Positions 16,864 to 27,324 of a stretch of DNA of 64,000 bases are shown one piece after another (position 1 is the first letter of the stretch; each line of letters opens with the position of its first letter). The DNA comes from Streptomyces gardneri (lineage in GTDB: Bacteria; Actinomycetota; Actinomycetes; Streptomycetales; Streptomycetaceae). Location of the stretch: assembly GCF_006539185.1 (NCBI RefSeq), contig NZ_BJMN01000002.1:62001-126000 (forward strand), read 5' to 3'. Under the pieces are notes generated by a model. The model was given only the letters and a program-made list of their open reading frames with translations. It was not told the origin of the DNA and made no database searches. The position numbers were made by a program, and so were the translations under genes.

Positions 16864-18426
16864 ATGGCAGCCCCACCCACCCCCCGCACACCCACCCGCG
16901 CCGACCGGCCCGTCCTGGAAGCCCGTGGCATCCGCAAGGCCTTCCCCGGCGTCCTCGCCCTCGACGGCGTGGACCTGCGCCTCTTCCCCGGCGAGGTCCA
17001 CGCGTTGATGGGCGAGAACGGCGCCGGCAAGTCCACCCTCATCAAGGTGCTCACCGGGGTCCACCCACCTGACGCGGGAACCGTCTCCGTCGACGGCGGC
17101 CTCCAACGGTTCACCGAACCTCTGGAAGCCCAGCACGCCGGCATCAGCACGGTCTACCAGGAGGTGAACCTGTGCCCCAACCTCTCCGTCGCCGAGAACA
17201 TCCTCATCGGCCGTGAGCCCCGGCGCCTGGGACTCGTCCACTGGTCGGCCCTCCACCAGCGCGCGGAGCGGCTCATCACCGAGCTGGAACTCGACCTCGA
17301 CGTCCGCATGCCGCTGAACGCGCACTCCATCGCCGTCCAGCAACTCGTCGCGATCGTCCGCGCCGTCGACGTCAAGGCGAAGGTGCTCGTCCTCGACGAA
17401 CCCACCTCCAGCCTCGACCGGGACGAGGTCGCCCAGCTGTTCACGCTGGTGCGCCGACTCCGCGACCGGGGCGTCGCGATTCTCTTCGTGACCCACTTCC
17501 TGGACCAGGTCTTCGACCTGTGCGACCGGGTGACCGTCCTGCGTAACGGCCGCCTCGAAGGCGAGTACCGGATCGACGAGCTGACGCCCGTCACCCTCGT
17601 CCACCGCATGGTCGGCAGCGAACTGCGCACCCTCGACGAACTGGCCGACACGTCCCACACTGACGCCGTCACCACTCCCGACGCCGCGGACCGCCCTTTC
17701 CTGAGCGCCCGCGGACTCGCCAGGGCCGGGTCCATCCAGCCGTACGACCTCGACATCCACCGCGGGGAGGTCATCGGCCTCGCCGGGCTCCTCGGCTCCG
17801 GACGCACGGAGGCGGCCCGGCTGCTCTTCGGCGCCGACCACGCCGACGAGGGCGAGCTGCGGATCGACGGCGACCGCACCGTCCTGCGCTCCCCGCGCAC
17901 CGCGATCGGCCACAAGATCGCCTTCTGCTCGGAGAACCGCAAGGCGGAGGGCCTGATCGGCGAACTCACCGTCCGCGAGAACATCGTGCTCGCCCTGCAG
18001 GCCGCACGTGGTTGGACCAGACCCCTCTCCCGCGCCCGGCAGGACGAGATCGCCGCCCGCTGGATCGAAGTCCTCGACATCCGCCCGGCCGCCCCCGAGG
18101 CACAGGTCCGCAACCTCAGCGGAGGCAATCAGCAGAAGGTGCTCCTCGCCCGGTGGCTGCTCACCGATCCCGAGCTGCTGATCCTGGACGAACCCACCCG
18201 GGGCATCGACATCGGCGCGAAGACAGAGATCCAGAGACTGGTGACACGCCTCGCCGCCGAAGGCACGGCGGTCCTCTACATCTCCGCCGAACTCGAGGAA
18301 GTCCTCCGGCTGAGCCACCGGGTCGGCGTCCTGCGCGACCACCGCCTCGTCGCCACCCTCCCCAACGACACCACCCTGACGCCCGACCGGATCCTGGGCG
18401 CCATCGCCACCGGAGCCACCTCATGA
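16864..18426 (+). CDS. ytfR: sugar ABC transporter ATP-binding protein, YtfR-like
   Basis: A 520-residue duplicated ATPase. The first half has Walker [11 protein letters not shown]-loop TVYQEVNLCPNLSV, Walker B KVLVLDEPTSSLD and switch FVTHFLDQ, with a weak signature motif (SIAVQQLVAI). The second half has a degenerate Walker A (GLLGSGRTE) but a full signature LSGGNQQKV and Walker [13 protein letters not shown]. This asymmetry is normal for the carbohydrate-uptake type 2 family. ATG 16864 has GGAGAGGAGGGCGG upstream. It ends in an ATGA overlap with the first permease. Confidence 0.94.
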   Translation: MAAPPTPRTPTRADRPVLEARGIRKAFPGVLALDGVDLRLFPGEVHALMGENGAGKSTLIKVLTGVHPPDAGTVSVDGGLQRFTEPLEAQHAGISTVYQEVNLCPNLSVAENILIGREPRRLGLVHWSALHQRAERLITELELDLDVRMPLNAHSIAVQQLVAIVRAVDVKAKVLVLDEPTSSLDRDEVAQLFTLVRRLRDRGVAILFVTHFLDQVFDLCDRVTVLRNGRLEGEYRIDELTPVTLVHRMVGSELRTLDELADTSHTDAVTTPDAADRPFLSARGLARAGSIQPYDLDIHRGEVIGLAGLLGSGRTEAARLLFGADHADEGELRIDGDRTVLRSPRTAIGHKIAFCSENRKAEGLIGELTVRENIVLALQAARGWTRPLSRARQDEIAARWIEVLDIRPAAPEAQVRNLSGGNQQKVLLARWLLTDPELLILDEPTRGIDIGAKTEIQRLVTRLAAEGTAVLYISAELEEVLRLSHRVGVLRDHRLVATLPNDTTLTPDRILGAIATGATS

Positions 18427-19538
18427 CACCACCCGACGACACCGGCGCCGCCGGGCGCCCGACCCTGGCTCCCGGCACCCGGCGCCTCACCGGGCACCCC
18501 CTGTTCTGGCCCGCCGCCGTCCTCGCCGCCCTGCTCCTCGGGAACGTCGCGCTCACCCACGACTTCCTCGCAGTCCGCGTCCAGAACGGACACCTGTACG
18601 GCAGTCTCATCGACATCCTCCAGTTCGGCGCCCCTCTGATCCTCGTCTCGCTCGGTATGACCCTGGTCATCGCAACCCGGGGCATCGACCTCTCGGTCGG
18701 CTCGACGGTCGCCATCGCCGGCGCCCTGGCGTGCGAGCACATCGCCACGGCACAGGACCCCGGAAGTCTCTCCACCGTCGTCACGGCGATCGCGGCTGCG
18801 CTCGGCGTGGCCGTCGCGATCGGACTGCTGAACGGCTTCCTCGTCGCCCGCCTCGGCGTCCAGCCCATCGTCGCCACCCTGGTCCTCATGGTCGCCGGGC
18901 GCGGCGTGGCCCAGCTGATCACCGACGGCCAGATCATCAGCGTGTCCAGCGGCGCCTACAAGATGATCGGCGGCGGCTACTGGCTCACCCTCCCCTTCGC
19001 CGTCCTGCTCGCCGCCGCTCTCGTCGCCGTCACCTCCCTCGTCACCCGGCGGACCGCGCTCGGCATGCTCATCGAATCGGTGGGCGGCAACCCTGTCGCG
19101 AGCCGCCTCGTCGGCATCCGGGCCGCCGGGCTGCTGATCACCGTGTACGTCGTCAGCGCCGTGTGCGCGGCGGTGGCCGGCCTGATGATCAGCTCCAACG
19201 TGTCCAGCGCCGACGGCAACAACGCGGGCCTCTGGATCGAACTGGACGCCATCCTCGCCGTGGTCATCGGCGGCACCGCTCTCACCGGTGGCCGCTTCTC
19301 CCTCGGCGGGACCGTCCTGGGCGCACTGATCATCCAGACCCTCTCGACCACGATCTACACCCTCGGCGTACCGCCGGAGACCACCCTCGTCTTCAAGGCC
19401 CTGGTCGTCATCGTCGTGTGTCTCGTCCAGTCGCCCGCGTTCCGCGCGCGGCTCTCCCGCAGCCGCCGGCCATCCGGCCCTGACCCGGCCCCCGCCCCCG
19501 GCGACGTGGCGGCCCGCCGGCAGGAGGTCCACCCGTGA
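18423..19538 (+). CDS. ytfT: sugar ABC transporter permease, YtfT-like
   Basis: A 371-residue integral membrane protein of the BPD_transp_2 family with about nine to ten hydrophobic segments. Family signatures: ATRGIDLSVGSTVAIAGA, a long loop with GVQPIVATLVLMVAGRG, and AVVIGGTALTGGRFSLGGT near the C-terminus. ATG 18423 overlaps the ATPase stop by 4 bases, and its end overlaps the next permease start (GTGA). The two different permeases are expected to form a heterodimeric channel. Confidence 0.93.
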   Translation: MTPPDDTGAAGRPTLAPGTRRLTGHPLFWPAAVLAALLLGNVALTHDFLAVRVQNGHLYGSLIDILQFGAPLILVSLGMTLVIATRGIDLSVGSTVAIAGALACEHIATAQDPGSLSTVVTAIAAALGVAVAIGLLNGFLVARLGVQPIVATLVLMVAGRGVAQLITDGQIISVSSGAYKMIGGGYWLTLPFAVLLAAALVAVTSLVTRRTALGMLIESVGGNPVASRLVGIRAAGLLITVYVVSAVCAAVAGLMISSNVSSADGNNAGLWIELDAILAVVIGGTALTGGRFSLGGTVLGALIIQTLSTTIYTLGVPPETTLVFKALVVIVVCLVQSPAFRARLSRSRRPSGPDPAPAPGDVAARRQEVHP

Positions 19539-20542
19539 GCACCGCCCTCAACTCCCTCGCCAAGCCGCTCCAGCGGTTCTCGGTACGGCACGCCACCCGC
19601 CTGCCGCTCATGGTCACGGCCACTCTGCTGGTCGCGATGTTCACGGTCGGCTCCCTGAACTACGAAGGCTTCTTCTCCGCGCAGGTCCTGCTCAACGTCC
19701 TGATCGACAACGGCTTCCTGCTCGTCGTGGCCATCGGCATGACGTTCGTCGTCCTCACCGGCGGGATCGACCTGTCCGTCGGCTCCATGGTGGCCCTCTC
19801 CACCATGCTGACGGCCTGGCTCGTCGAACAGAACGGCCTGCCGCTCGCCCTCGCGGTGCCCGTGGTCCTGCTCGTGGGTGCCGGCGGCGGCGCCCTGATG
19901 GGCTGGGTGATCCACGCCTTCGAGATCCAGCCCTTCATCGTCACCCTCGCGGGCATGTTCCTCGCCCGAGGCCTCTGCTACATGATCAGCACCGAGTCGA
20001 TCTCCATCACCGACCCGACGACCACGCGGATCGCCCAGACCCGGGTGCTCCTGCCCGGCGGCCTGTTCGTCTCGCCCGCCGTGGTCATCGCCCTGGTCGT
20101 GCTGGCGCTCGCCTTCGTCGTCCTGCACCACACCCGCTTCGGTCGTACCGTCTACGCCCTGGGCGGCAACGAGTCCTCGGCCCGCCTCATGGGCCTGCCT
20201 GTGGGACGCACCAAGATCGTGGTGTACGCCGTGAGCGGCCTGTGCTCCGCCCTCGGCGGCCTGCTGCTGACGTTCTACATGCTGTCCGGCTACGCCCTGC
20301 ACGCCGTCGGCATGGAACTCGACGCCATCGCGGCGGCCGTCATCGGCGGGACCCTGCTCACCGGGGGCTCCGGCTTCGTCCTGGGAACCGCGCTGGGCGT
20401 GACGGTCCTCGGCCTGATCCAGACCGTCATCAGCTTCCAGGGCACGCTCAGCTCGTGGTGGACGCGCATCGTCATCGGCGGCCTGCTCTTCGTCTTCATC
20501 CTCCTCCAACGGCTCTTCGGCGGAGCCCGCCAGGCGGAATAG
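19535..20542 (+). CDS. yjfF: sugar ABC transporter permease, YjfF-like
   Basis: A 335-residue inner-membrane permease, partner of the preceding protein. Typical blocks are [58 protein letters not shown] and AVIGGTLLTGGSGFVLGT. GTG 19535 overlaps the previous stop by 4 bases. In E. coli the equivalent YjfF works with YtfT. A hairpin terminator lies 55 bases downstream. Confidence 0.93.
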   Translation: MSTALNSLAKPLQRFSVRHATRLPLMVTATLLVAMFTVGSLNYEGFFSAQVLLNVLIDNGFLLVVAIGMTFVVLTGGIDLSVGSMVALSTMLTAWLVEQNGLPLALAVPVVLLVGAGGGALMGWVIHAFEIQPFIVTLAGMFLARGLCYMISTESISITDPTTTRIAQTRVLLPGGLFVSPAVVIALVVLALAFVVLHHTRFGRTVYALGGNESSARLMGLPVGRTKIVVYAVSGLCSALGGLLLTFYMLSGYALHAVGMELDAIAAAVIGGTLLTGGSGFVLGTALGVTVLGLIQTVISFQGTLSSWWTRIVIGGLLFVFILLQRLFGGARQAE

Positions 20543-20596
20543 GCCCTCTGCCCAGGGCGGACCCCGAGCCGTCCCCCGCATACGAACGCGCCTCGG

Positions 20597-20622
20597 GAGG
20601 GGCAGGGTCCTCCCTGCCCCTC
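20597..20622 (+). terminator. hairpin terminator after YtfQRT-YjfF operon
   Basis: GAGGGGCAGGG, a 4-base loop, then CCCTGCCCCTC and TTT: an 11-bp perfect stem followed by a short T run. It lies between the permease and the epimerase gene. Confidence 0.75.
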
Positions 20623-20657
20623 TTTCGCCTGTGCCCTCTCGCCGACAAGGAGACTCC

Positions 20658-21725
20658 ATGAACCTGTATCCGCCGCCCCTCACCGGGGTCCCCCCGGTCT
20701 GCCGCCCCGACACATATGCCGGACAACGATGGACCTTCGGCTTCCCCGGCGGACTCACGGCGGAGGTGCACACCCGTGGCGCCCGCCTCCACGGGCTGTG
20801 GGTGCCGGACCGGTACGGCACGTGGGCCGACGTCGTCCTCGCCCCCCACGACCCGGCCCTGACGGCCACCGCCGCCCGGTACTTCGGCGCCACCGTCGGC
20901 CGCTACGCCAACCGCATCGCACACGGCCGGTTCTCCCTGGACGGGAAGTCGCACCAGCTGACCACACAGGAGGACGGCCACTCCCTGCACGGCGGAACCG
21001 ACGGCTTCGACACCCGGCTCTGGGAGGCCGAGAGCGTGCACACCCCGGAGTGGACCGGCGTGCTCCTGCACCTGCGCAGCTCCGACGGCGACCAGGGCTT
21101 CCCGGGAAACCTGGACGTCACCGTCAGCTGTCTCGTCGGCCGCGACAACGAACTCTCCTTCTCCTACGCGGCGGTCACCGACGCCCCCACCCCGGTCAAC
21201 CTGACCAACCACGCCTACTTCAACCTGGAGAGCGAGGGAGCCGGCGACATCCTCGGCCACGAACTGGCCGTCGCCGCCTCCCACTACACACCGGTCGACG
21301 CGGATCTCATCCCCTCCGGCGACCACCGCCCCGTCGCCGGCACCGCGTTCGACCTCCGGCGGCCCCTCAGCCTCGCCGAGGCCCTCGCCCGCCCGGGCAC
21401 GGTCGGCGGTTACGACCACAACTTCGTCCTGAGCCCCTACGGCGACGGGACACCGCACCGGGCCGCCGTTCTGTACGCGCCGGCCACGGGCCGCCACATG
21501 GAGGTGCTGACCACCGAGCCCGGACTCCAGGTCTACACCGCGGGGCAGTTCGACGGCACGGTGCTCGGCAAGAGCGGTACGCACTACGGGGCGGGCGCCG
21601 GCATCGCGCTGGAGACCCAGCACTTCCCCGACTCCCCGAACCGCCCCGGTGACCCGTCTCCGGTGCTTCGGCCGGGCGTCGAGTACCGGTCGAGGACGGT
21701 CCTGCGGTTCAGTACCCGCGGCTGA
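20658..21725 (+). CDS. galM: aldose 1-epimerase (mutarotase)
   Basis: A 355-residue GalM-type epimerase that interconverts alpha and beta anomers of free sugars in the cytoplasm. Motifs: FGATVGRYANRI, HSLHGGTDGFDTRLWEAE with the catalytic-site histidine region, NLTNHAYFNLE with the second histidine, YTPVDADLIPSG, GYDHNFVL and GIALETQHFPDSPN with the conserved glutamate. ATG 20658 has AAGGAG 6 bases upstream. It follows the sugar importer and probably speeds entry of imported arabinose or galactose into isomerase/kinase steps. Confidence 0.93.
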   Translation: MNLYPPPLTGVPPVCRPDTYAGQRWTFGFPGGLTAEVHTRGARLHGLWVPDRYGTWADVVLAPHDPALTATAARYFGATVGRYANRIAHGRFSLDGKSHQLTTQEDGHSLHGGTDGFDTRLWEAESVHTPEWTGVLLHLRSSDGDQGFPGNLDVTVSCLVGRDNELSFSYAAVTDAPTPVNLTNHAYFNLESEGAGDILGHELAVAASHYTPVDADLIPSGDHRPVAGTAFDLRRPLSLAEALARPGTVGGYDHNFVLSPYGDGTPHRAAVLYAPATGRHMEVLTTEPGLQVYTAGQFDGTVLGKSGTHYGAGAGIALETQHFPDSPNRPGDPSPVLRPGVEYRSRTVLRFSTRG

Positions 21726-21744
21726 CCCTCGTACGGACACGTCG

Positions 21745-21790
21745 ACATGGCTGTGCCCGCCGGTGGAGGAACCGGCGGGCACAGCCATGT
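21745..21790. terminator. bidirectional hairpin terminator between convergent genes
   Basis: A perfect 20-bp inverted repeat (ACATGGCTGTGCCCGCCGGT and its complement) around the 6-base loop GGAGGA. It lies between the rightward epimerase gene and the leftward permease gene, so it should stop transcription from both sides. Confidence 0.85.
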
Positions 21791-21801
21791 CCGGAGGAGC
21801 G

Positions 21802-23046
21802 TCAGGCGCCCGCCCTGCGCTTGTTCCACACGTCGAAGCCGACCGCGGCGAGGAGGACGAGGCCCTTGATGACCTGCTGCCAGTCGGTGCCCACCCCGAC
21901 GAGGTTCATGCCGTTGTTGAGCACGCCGAGGACCAGGCCGCCGATGATGGCACCCAGGACGGTACCGACTCCACCGCTCATCGACGCTCCGCCGATGAAC
22001 GCGGCGGCGATGGCCTCCAGTTCGAAGTTCACGCCGGCCTTCGGCGAGGCCGCGTTGAAGCGCGCCGCGAAGACGAGGCCTGCGAGCGCCGCGAGCATTC
22101 CCATGTTCAGGAACACCGCGAAGGTCACCTTCTTGTCCTTGACCCCGGAGAGCTTCGCGGCGGGCAGGTTCCCCCCGATCGCGTACACGTGGCGGCCGAT
22201 CACCGCGTTGCGCATCACGTATCCGAAGGCCACGAGCAGCGCGGCGAGGATCAGGAGGACGACCGGGGCGCCCTTGTAGCTGGCGAGCAGCAGGGTGGTG
22301 ACGAGGACGGCGGCCACCAGCGCCGTCACCTTCAGCGCGAACAGGCCCGTGGGGAGCGTCTCCAGGGTGAACTCCCGCTGCCGGCGACGGTCCCGGAACT
22401 CCTGGACGACCACGTAGGCGACCAGTCCGAGGCCGAGGAGCAGGGTCAGGTTGTGGTAGTTGGTCTTCGGCCCCACCTCGGGCAGGAAGCCGTTGGCGAC
22501 CTTCTGCAGTCCGTCGGGGAACGGGCCGAGGGTCTGCCCCTTGAGGAAGATCTCCGTGAGCCCGCGGAACAGCAGCATGCCGGCGAGCGTCACGATGAAC
22601 GACGGTATGCCGACGTACGCGATGAAGAAGCCCTGGAGAGCGCCGGCGACGGCTCCGAGCAGGAGCGTGAGGAGTACCGCCACGGGCCAGGAGACCTGGT
22701 GCTCGACCATGAGTACGGCTCCGAGGCCGCCGACCAGCGCCATGAGGGAGCCCACCGAGAGGTCGATGTGCCCGGAGATGATGACGATCATCATCCCGAT
22801 GGCCAGGATGAGGATGTAGCTGTTCTGCAGTACCAGGTTGGAGACGTTGCGCGGCAGCAGGAGGTCGCCGCCCGTCCAGATCTGGAAGAGGAGCACGATC
22901 AGGCCGAGTGCGAAGAGCATCCCGTACTGACGCATGTTCCGCCGGACGCCGTCCAGGAGCACCCGGGCCACCGGTGTCCCGGTGGACGGGGACCCGCTGC
23001 CCCGGGCGGCGGGGACGGTCGTCTTCGTGCTGGCGTCGGTGCTCAT
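21802..23046 (-). CDS. gguB: multiple-sugar ABC transporter permease, GguB/XylH-like
   Basis: A 414-residue membrane protein with more than ten hydrophobic segments. Family blocks: [56 protein letters not shown] and [19 protein letters not shown]. The insertion with [13 protein letters not shown] and the extra hydrophobic pair in the middle are typical of XylH/GguB, which act as homodimers with a single permease gene. ATG 23046 overlaps the ATPase stop (ATGA). It is the last gene of the operon chvE-gguA-gguB. Confidence 0.92.
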   Translation of the reverse strand: MSTDASTKTTVPAARGSGSPSTGTPVARVLLDGVRRNMRQYGMLFALGLIVLLFQIWTGGDLLLPRNVSNLVLQNSYILILAIGMMIVIISGHIDLSVGSLMALVGGLGAVLMVEHQVSWPVAVLLTLLLGAVAGALQGFFIAYVGIPSFIVTLAGMLLFRGLTEIFLKGQTLGPFPDGLQKVANGFLPEVGPKTNYHNLTLLLGLGLVAYVVVQEFRDRRRQREFTLETLPTGLFALKVTALVAAVLVTTLLLASYKGAPVVLLILAALLVAFGYVMRNAVIGRHVYAIGGNLPAAKLSGVKDKKVTFAVFLNMGMLAALAGLVFAARFNAASPKAGVNFELEAIAAAFIGGASMSGGVGTVLGAIIGGLVLGVLNNGMNLVGVGTDWQQVIKGLVLLAAVGFDVWNKRRAGA

Positions 23047-24647
23047 GCCTGGTGTCCTTCGTCGGATGTGGCGGTGTCCTGCGTCATGTGCCGCATCAGG
23101 ACTTCCTGGGTGGCGTCCTCGCGGCCGACCTCGCCGGTCAGCCGTCCGGCGGCCATGGTGTAGAAGCGGTCGCACATGCCGAGCAGTTCGGGCAGCTCGG
23201 AGGAGATGAGGAGAATCGCCTTGCCCTCGGCGGCGAGCCGGTCGATCACGGTGTAGATCTCGTACTTGGCTCCCACGTCGACCCCGCGCGTGGGCTCGTC
23301 GAGGATGAGGACGTCCGGTCCGGCGAGGATCCACTTGCTGAGGACGACCTTCTGCTGGTTGCCGCCGGACAGACGGCCGACCGGTTCGAGGACGTTCGGA
23401 GCCTTGATGTTCATCGTCCGCCGGAACCGTTCGGCCACCTTGCGCTCCTCGTGCCCGTCGACGATCCCGTGGCGGGCGAGGGCGCCGAGGGACGCGAGCG
23501 AGATGTTCCGGCTCACGGAGTCCCCGAGGTCGAGACCGTAGTGCTTGCGGTCCTCGGTGACGTAGGCGATGCCGTGGGCGACGGCCTCGGGGACGGTGCG
23601 CGTCCGGACCTCCCGGCCGTCCCTGAGCACAGTGCCCCGCTCGTATCGGCCGTAGGACCGCCCGAAGACGCTCATGGCGAGTTCGGTCCGGCCGGCCCCC
23701 ATGAGTCCGGCGACTCCGACGATCTCCCCGCGCCGGACCTGGAGCGAGACCCCGTCGACCACCTTGCGGGCACGGTCGAGCGGGTGACGCACGGTCCAGT
23801 CCCGGATCTCCAGGACGGGTGTGTCGTCGGCCGGGCCCTCGTACGGCGTGCGCGCGGGGAAGCGACTGTCGAGGTCCCGTCCCACCATGCCGCGGATGAT
23901 GCGTTCCTCGGTGGTGGCCGGGTCCCTGACGTCGAGGGTCTCGATGGAACGGCCGTCGCGCAGGATCGTGACGGAGTCGGCGATGTGGGCGATCTCGTTC
24001 AGCTTGTGCGAGATGATGATCGAGGTGATGCCCTGGTCCTTCAGCTCCCGCATCAGGCGCAGCAGCTTCGCGCTGTCCTCGTCGTTCAGCGCCGCGGTGG
24101 GCTCGTCGAGGATCAGCAGACGGACGTCCTTCGCCAGCGCCTTGGCGATCTCGACGAGCTGCTGCTTGCCGACACCGATGTCGGCGACCCGGGTCTCGGG
24201 GTGTTCGTCGAGGCCGACCCGCCTGAGCAGTTCGGCGGCACGGCGCAGCGCCTCGTGCCAGTCGATGATTCCGCGCCGGGACGGTTCGTTGCCGAGGAAG
24301 ATGTTCTCGGCGATCGACAGGTAGGGGACGAGTGCGAGCTCCTGGTGGATGATGACGATTCCACGCTGCTCGCTGGCGCGGATGTCCTTGAAGCGGCACG
24401 GTTCGCCGTCGAAGAGGACCTCGCCCTCGTACGTACCGTGCGGGTGGACGCCGGACAGGACCTTCATCAGGGTCGACTTCCCGGCGCCGTTCTCCCCGCA
24501 CAGGGCGTGCACCTCTCCGCGCGCCACTGACAGGGTCACGTCGGAGAGTGCCCTGACGCCGGGGAAGGTCTTGACTATGGACCGCATCTCGAGGACGGGG
24601 CCCGCCGGAGGCGGGGAGGGGATGCCGGGGGAGGGGGAGAGGGTCAC
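23043..24647 (-). CDS. gguA: multiple-sugar ABC transporter ATPase, GguA/XylG-like
   Basis: A 534-residue tandem ATPase. First half: Walker [11 protein letters not shown]-loop [14 protein letters not shown], signature region [11 protein letters not shown], Walker [14 protein letters not shown]. Second half: GLMGAGRTE in place of Walker [11 protein letters not shown], signature LSGGNQQKV, Walker [16 protein letters not shown] 24647 overlaps the binding-protein stop by 4 bases; an internal ATG at MRSIVKTF is an alternative that would remove about 24 residues with no domain role. It energises uptake of aldoses such as xylose, arabinose or glucose. Confidence 0.93.
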   Translation of the reverse strand: MTLSPSPGIPSPPPAGPVLEMRSIVKTFPGVRALSDVTLSVARGEVHALCGENGAGKSTLMKVLSGVHPHGTYEGEVLFDGEPCRFKDIRASEQRGIVIIHQELALVPYLSIAENIFLGNEPSRRGIIDWHEALRRAAELLRRVGLDEHPETRVADIGVGKQQLVEIAKALAKDVRLLILDEPTAALNDEDSAKLLRLMRELKDQGITSIIISHKLNEIAHIADSVTILRDGRSIETLDVRDPATTEERIIRGMVGRDLDSRFPARTPYEGPADDTPVLEIRDWTVRHPLDRARKVVDGVSLQVRRGEIVGVAGLMGAGRTELAMSVFGRSYGRYERGTVLRDGREVRTRTVPEAVAHGIAYVTEDRKHYGLDLGDSVSRNISLASLGALARHGIVDGHEERKVAERFRRTMNIKAPNVLEPVGRLSGGNQQKVVLSKWILAGPDVLILDEPTRGVDVGAKYEIYTVIDRLAAEGKAILLISSELPELLGMCDRFYTMAAGRLTGEVGREDATQEVLMRHMTQDTATSDEGHQA

Positions 24648-25753
24648 CGGAGGTCGCCGGCGTCGATGTAGCCGGAGTCCACCAGGATCTTCCGGTAGTT
24701 CGACTTGTCGACGCTGACCGGGTCGAGCAGGAAGGCCGGGACCACCTTCTTGCCGTTGTCGTAGGTGGTGTCGTCGTTGATCTCCGGCTTCTTGCCGTCG
24801 AGGACGGCGGTCACCATGTCGGCGGCGACCTGCGCGAGCGCGCGCGTGTCCTTGTAGACGGTCTGCGTCTGCTCGCCCGCGATGATCGACTTCACGGAGG
24901 CGACCTCCGCGTCCTGGCCGGTGACGACGGGCAGCGGCTTGGCGGCGCTGCCGTAGTCGTCGGACTTCAGGGCGGACAGGATGCCGATGGAGATGCCGTC
25001 GTAGGGGGAGAGGACGGCGTCGACGCGGGCCGTGGAGTACGCGGAGGTCAGCAGGTCGTCCATGCGCTTCTGGGCCGTACCGCCGTCCCACCGCAGCGTG
25101 GTGACCTGGTTGAGCTGGGTCTGCTGGGAGCGCACGACCAGCTGCTTCTTGTCGAGGTAGGGCTTGAGCACCTTCATGGCGCCGTTGAAGAAGTACTTGG
25201 TGTTGTTGTCGTCGTTGGACCCGGCGAACAGCTCGATGTTGAACGGGCCCTTCTTCGCGCCGGCCTTCAGCCCCAGCTTCTCGACGATGTACGTGGCCTG
25301 GAGCTCGCCGACCTTCTCGTTGTCGAAGGAGGCGTAGTAGTCGATGTGCGGGGAGCCCAGGATGAGCCGGTCGTAGGAGATGACCGGGATGTGGGCGTCG
25401 GCCGCCTGCTGGAGGACGTTGGAGAGGGCCTCGCCGTTGATGGCGGCCACGACCAGGGCGTCGACGCCCTGGGTGATCATGTTCTCGATCTGGGCGACCT
25501 GCTGGTCGGGGTCGTCCTCGCCGTACTGCAGGCTCGTGGCGAATCCGGCCTTCTTCAGGCTCTCGGTCATGTTCTTGCCGTCGGCGATCCACCTCTCGGA
25601 GGACTTGGTCGGCATCGCGATGCCGATGGTGAGGTCCTTCTTGTCCTTCGTCTCCTCGCTGCCGCCCTCGCTGTTCTGCCCGCAGGCGGTGAGGAGCAGG
25701 GCGCAGCCGGTGGTCACGGCCAGGAGGGCGGATGCGGATCGGAACTTCTTCAT
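24644..25753 (-). CDS. chvE: multiple-sugar ABC transporter binding lipoprotein, ChvE-like
   Basis: A 369-residue secreted solute-binding lipoprotein. Signal peptide [16 protein letters not shown] with lipobox LTAC. The mature domain has [56 protein letters not shown] and [20 protein letters not shown], the pattern of ChvE/XylF multiple monosaccharide binders. The start at ATG 25753 gives a standard signal peptide; an in-frame ATG five codons earlier (25768) is possible. It is divergent from a LacI gene with a single shared operator at 25889-25902. Confidence 0.93.
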   Translation of the reverse strand: MKKFRSASALLAVTTGCALLLTACGQNSEGGSEETKDKKDLTIGIAMPTKSSERWIADGKNMTESLKKAGFATSLQYGEDDPDQQVAQIENMITQGVDALVVAAINGEALSNVLQQAADAHIPVISYDRLILGSPHIDYYASFDNEKVGELQATYIVEKLGLKAGAKKGPFNIELFAGSNDDNNTKYFFNGAMKVLKPYLDKKQLVVRSQQTQLNQVTTLRWDGGTAQKRMDDLLTSAYSTARVDAVLSPYDGISIGILSALKSDDYGSAAKPLPVVTGQDAEVASVKSIIAGEQTQTVYKDTRALAQVAADMVTAVLDGKKPEINDDTTYDNGKKVVPAFLLDPVSVDKSNYRKILVDSGYIDAGDLR

Positions 25754-25888
25754 GGGGGGCTTACCCATCCCGTCGTCGAGGGCGGCTCCGACCGGGGCGG
25801 GCTCGGCGGCGGCGCGTGTCCTCGCACCACCGGGACGGCACCGTTCCGGTTGGGGGTCCAGGGCGTCGGCACTCCGGACGAGCTAGAT

Positions 25889-25902
25889 TGTTAGCGCTCA
25901 CA
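25889..25902. promoter_or_regulatory. LacI operator shared by ChvE-like importer and LacI gene
   Basis: TGTTAGCGCTCACA inside the 16-base near-palindrome TTGTTAGCGCTCACAA (25888-25903), placed between the divergent importer and regulator genes. One base change from the ideal lac operator core TTGTGAGCGCTCACAA. Confidence 0.85.
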
Positions 25903-25977
25903 ACGCCGTGATACAAGAGGCGATAAGGTTTTTCTCGCATCGATACGCAGCCGAGATCACGGAGAAGGGAGGCGAAC

Positions 25978-27024
25978 GTGGCGCAGTCCGCGGAAGACGT
26001 CCGCCCGCCGACGATGGCCGACGTCGCACGAGAGGCCGGGGTCTCCCACCAGACCGTCTCCCGGGTGCTGAGCGGTCACCCCAACGTGCGCGCGGCCACC
26101 CGCGACCAGGTCACCGTGGCCATCGAGCGGCTCGGCTACCGTCGCAACTCCGCCGCGCGCGCCCTGGTGACGCGCCGCACGAGAACGCTGGGCGTCATCG
26201 CCGTCAATACCGCCCTGTACGGCCCCGCCAGCACCCTGACCGGTCTGGAGGAAGCGGCCCGGGAGGAGGGCTACCTCGTCTCGACCGTCAGCCTGCGCGC
26301 CGGGTCGGGGCAGGGTCTCAAGGACGCCATCGACCACCTCGCGGCCTGGGGAGTGGAGGGCGTCGTCGCCATCACCCCGCAGCGCTCGCACGTGCAGGCG
26401 CTCGCCGAACTGGACGCGCCTTTCCCTGTGGTCACCGTGGAGGGCGGGCATCAGCTCGACCTGCCCAGTGTCTCCCTCGACCAGGAGCTCGGCGCCCGCA
26501 TGGTCACCGAGCACCTGCTCGCCGCCGGGCACGGCACCGTCTGGCACGTGGCCGGTCCCGAGGACTGGCTGGAGAGCGAGGCCCGCGCCGCGGGATGGCG
26601 CGCCGTCCTGGAGGAGAACGGCATCCGCCCTCCGCGTGTGCTGGCGGGGGACTGGAGCCCGTTGTCCGGGTACCGGGCGGGGCAGGAGCTCGCGGGTCTC
26701 GCCCTGGCCCGCCGCGGGGCGACACCGGTCACGGCCGTCTTCGTCGCCAATGACCAGATGGCTCTCGGCGTCCTGCGGGCGCTGCGCGAGGGCGGGATCC
26801 GCACCCCCGGGCAGGTCGCCGTCGCAGGCTTCGACGACATCCCGGAGGCCGAGTACTTCCCGCCGCCGCTGACGACGGTCCGCCAGGACTTCGCCGCGAT
26901 CGGGCGCCGCAGCATCCGGCTCCTGGTGGACCACATCGAGGGCCGCGCCAAGAAGGCCGAACACCTCCTGGTCCAGCCGCAGCTCATCATGCGCGCGAGC
27001 ACGCGGCCTTCGAGCGAGGCCTGA
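25978..27024 (+). CDS. LacI-family regulator of the arabinose/pentose block (AraR-like)
   Basis: A 348-residue LacI/GalR repressor. Helix-turn-helix MADVAREAGVSHQTVSRVLS (residues 13-32), hinge NSAARALVTRRT, and a sensor domain with GVEGVVAITPQRS, VFVANDQMALGVLRAL and GFDDIPEAEYFPPPLTTVRQ. GTG 25978 has GGGAGG upstream. The recognition helix HQTVSRV is close to YQTVSRV of E. coli LacI, and the local operators are close to the lac operator. It probably represses both sugar importers and araBAD and binds arabinose or a derivative; the effector is inferred. Confidence 0.92.
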   Translation: MAQSAEDVRPPTMADVAREAGVSHQTVSRVLSGHPNVRAATRDQVTVAIERLGYRRNSAARALVTRRTRTLGVIAVNTALYGPASTLTGLEEAAREEGYLVSTVSLRAGSGQGLKDAIDHLAAWGVEGVVAITPQRSHVQALAELDAPFPVVTVEGGHQLDLPSVSLDQELGARMVTEHLLAAGHGTVWHVAGPEDWLESEARAAGWRAVLEENGIRPPRVLAGDWSPLSGYRAGQELAGLALARRGATPVTAVFVANDQMALGVLRALREGGIRTPGQVAVAGFDDIPEAEYFPPPLTTVRQDFAAIGRRSIRLLVDHIEGRAKKAEHLLVQPQLIMRASTRPSSEA

Positions 27025-27085
27025 CGCGGCGGGCGGCTCCCTCCGTCGTCTTCCGGTCGTCGGTGGCGGGCTTGCCGTCGGCCGG

Positions 27086-27125
27086 CGTGTGCGTCCCGGC
27101 GTGTCCGCGCGCCGGGACGCACACG
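27086..27125 (+). terminator. hairpin terminator after LacI gene
   Basis: A 16-bp perfect stem, CGTGTGCGTCCCGGCG with its complement, around an 8-base loop, 61 bases after the regulator stop and before araB. Confidence 0.75.
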
Positions 27126-27248
27126 CGTCGGCCCGCCCGTCCGCCCGGGCAGCCCTGCGGCCCGCTCGCGCACACGCCCCCGCGGCTCGCTCTCCCTCCG
27201 CATGTCGGCCGCCCCGCCTCCCGCGGGGCAGCTCTTCGGCATCCGCCG

Positions 27249-27262
27249 AGTGAGCGCTCACT
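27249..27262. promoter_or_regulatory. LacI-type palindromic operator upstream of araB (distal)
   Basis: AGTGAGCGCTCACT, a perfect 14-base palindrome, 122 bases upstream of the araB start. Its core GTGAGCGCTCAC equals the ideal lac operator core. Confidence 0.75.
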
Positions 27263-27324
27263 TTCGAGGCCCTGATTCCCACCGAATGTTCGGCAGAACT
27301 GCATCCAGCTCTTGTCCAACGAGA

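Noticed and set aside
15706..18342. Very long leftward open frame opposite the YtfQ/YtfR genes
   Set aside because: It is antisense to two well-supported genes, has a repetitive Asp/Gly/Val composition and no known domain.
21649..24530. Two long rightward frames opposite the ChvE/GguAB genes
   Set aside because: Low-complexity glutamate/aspartate/histidine-rich antisense translations; no start signals.
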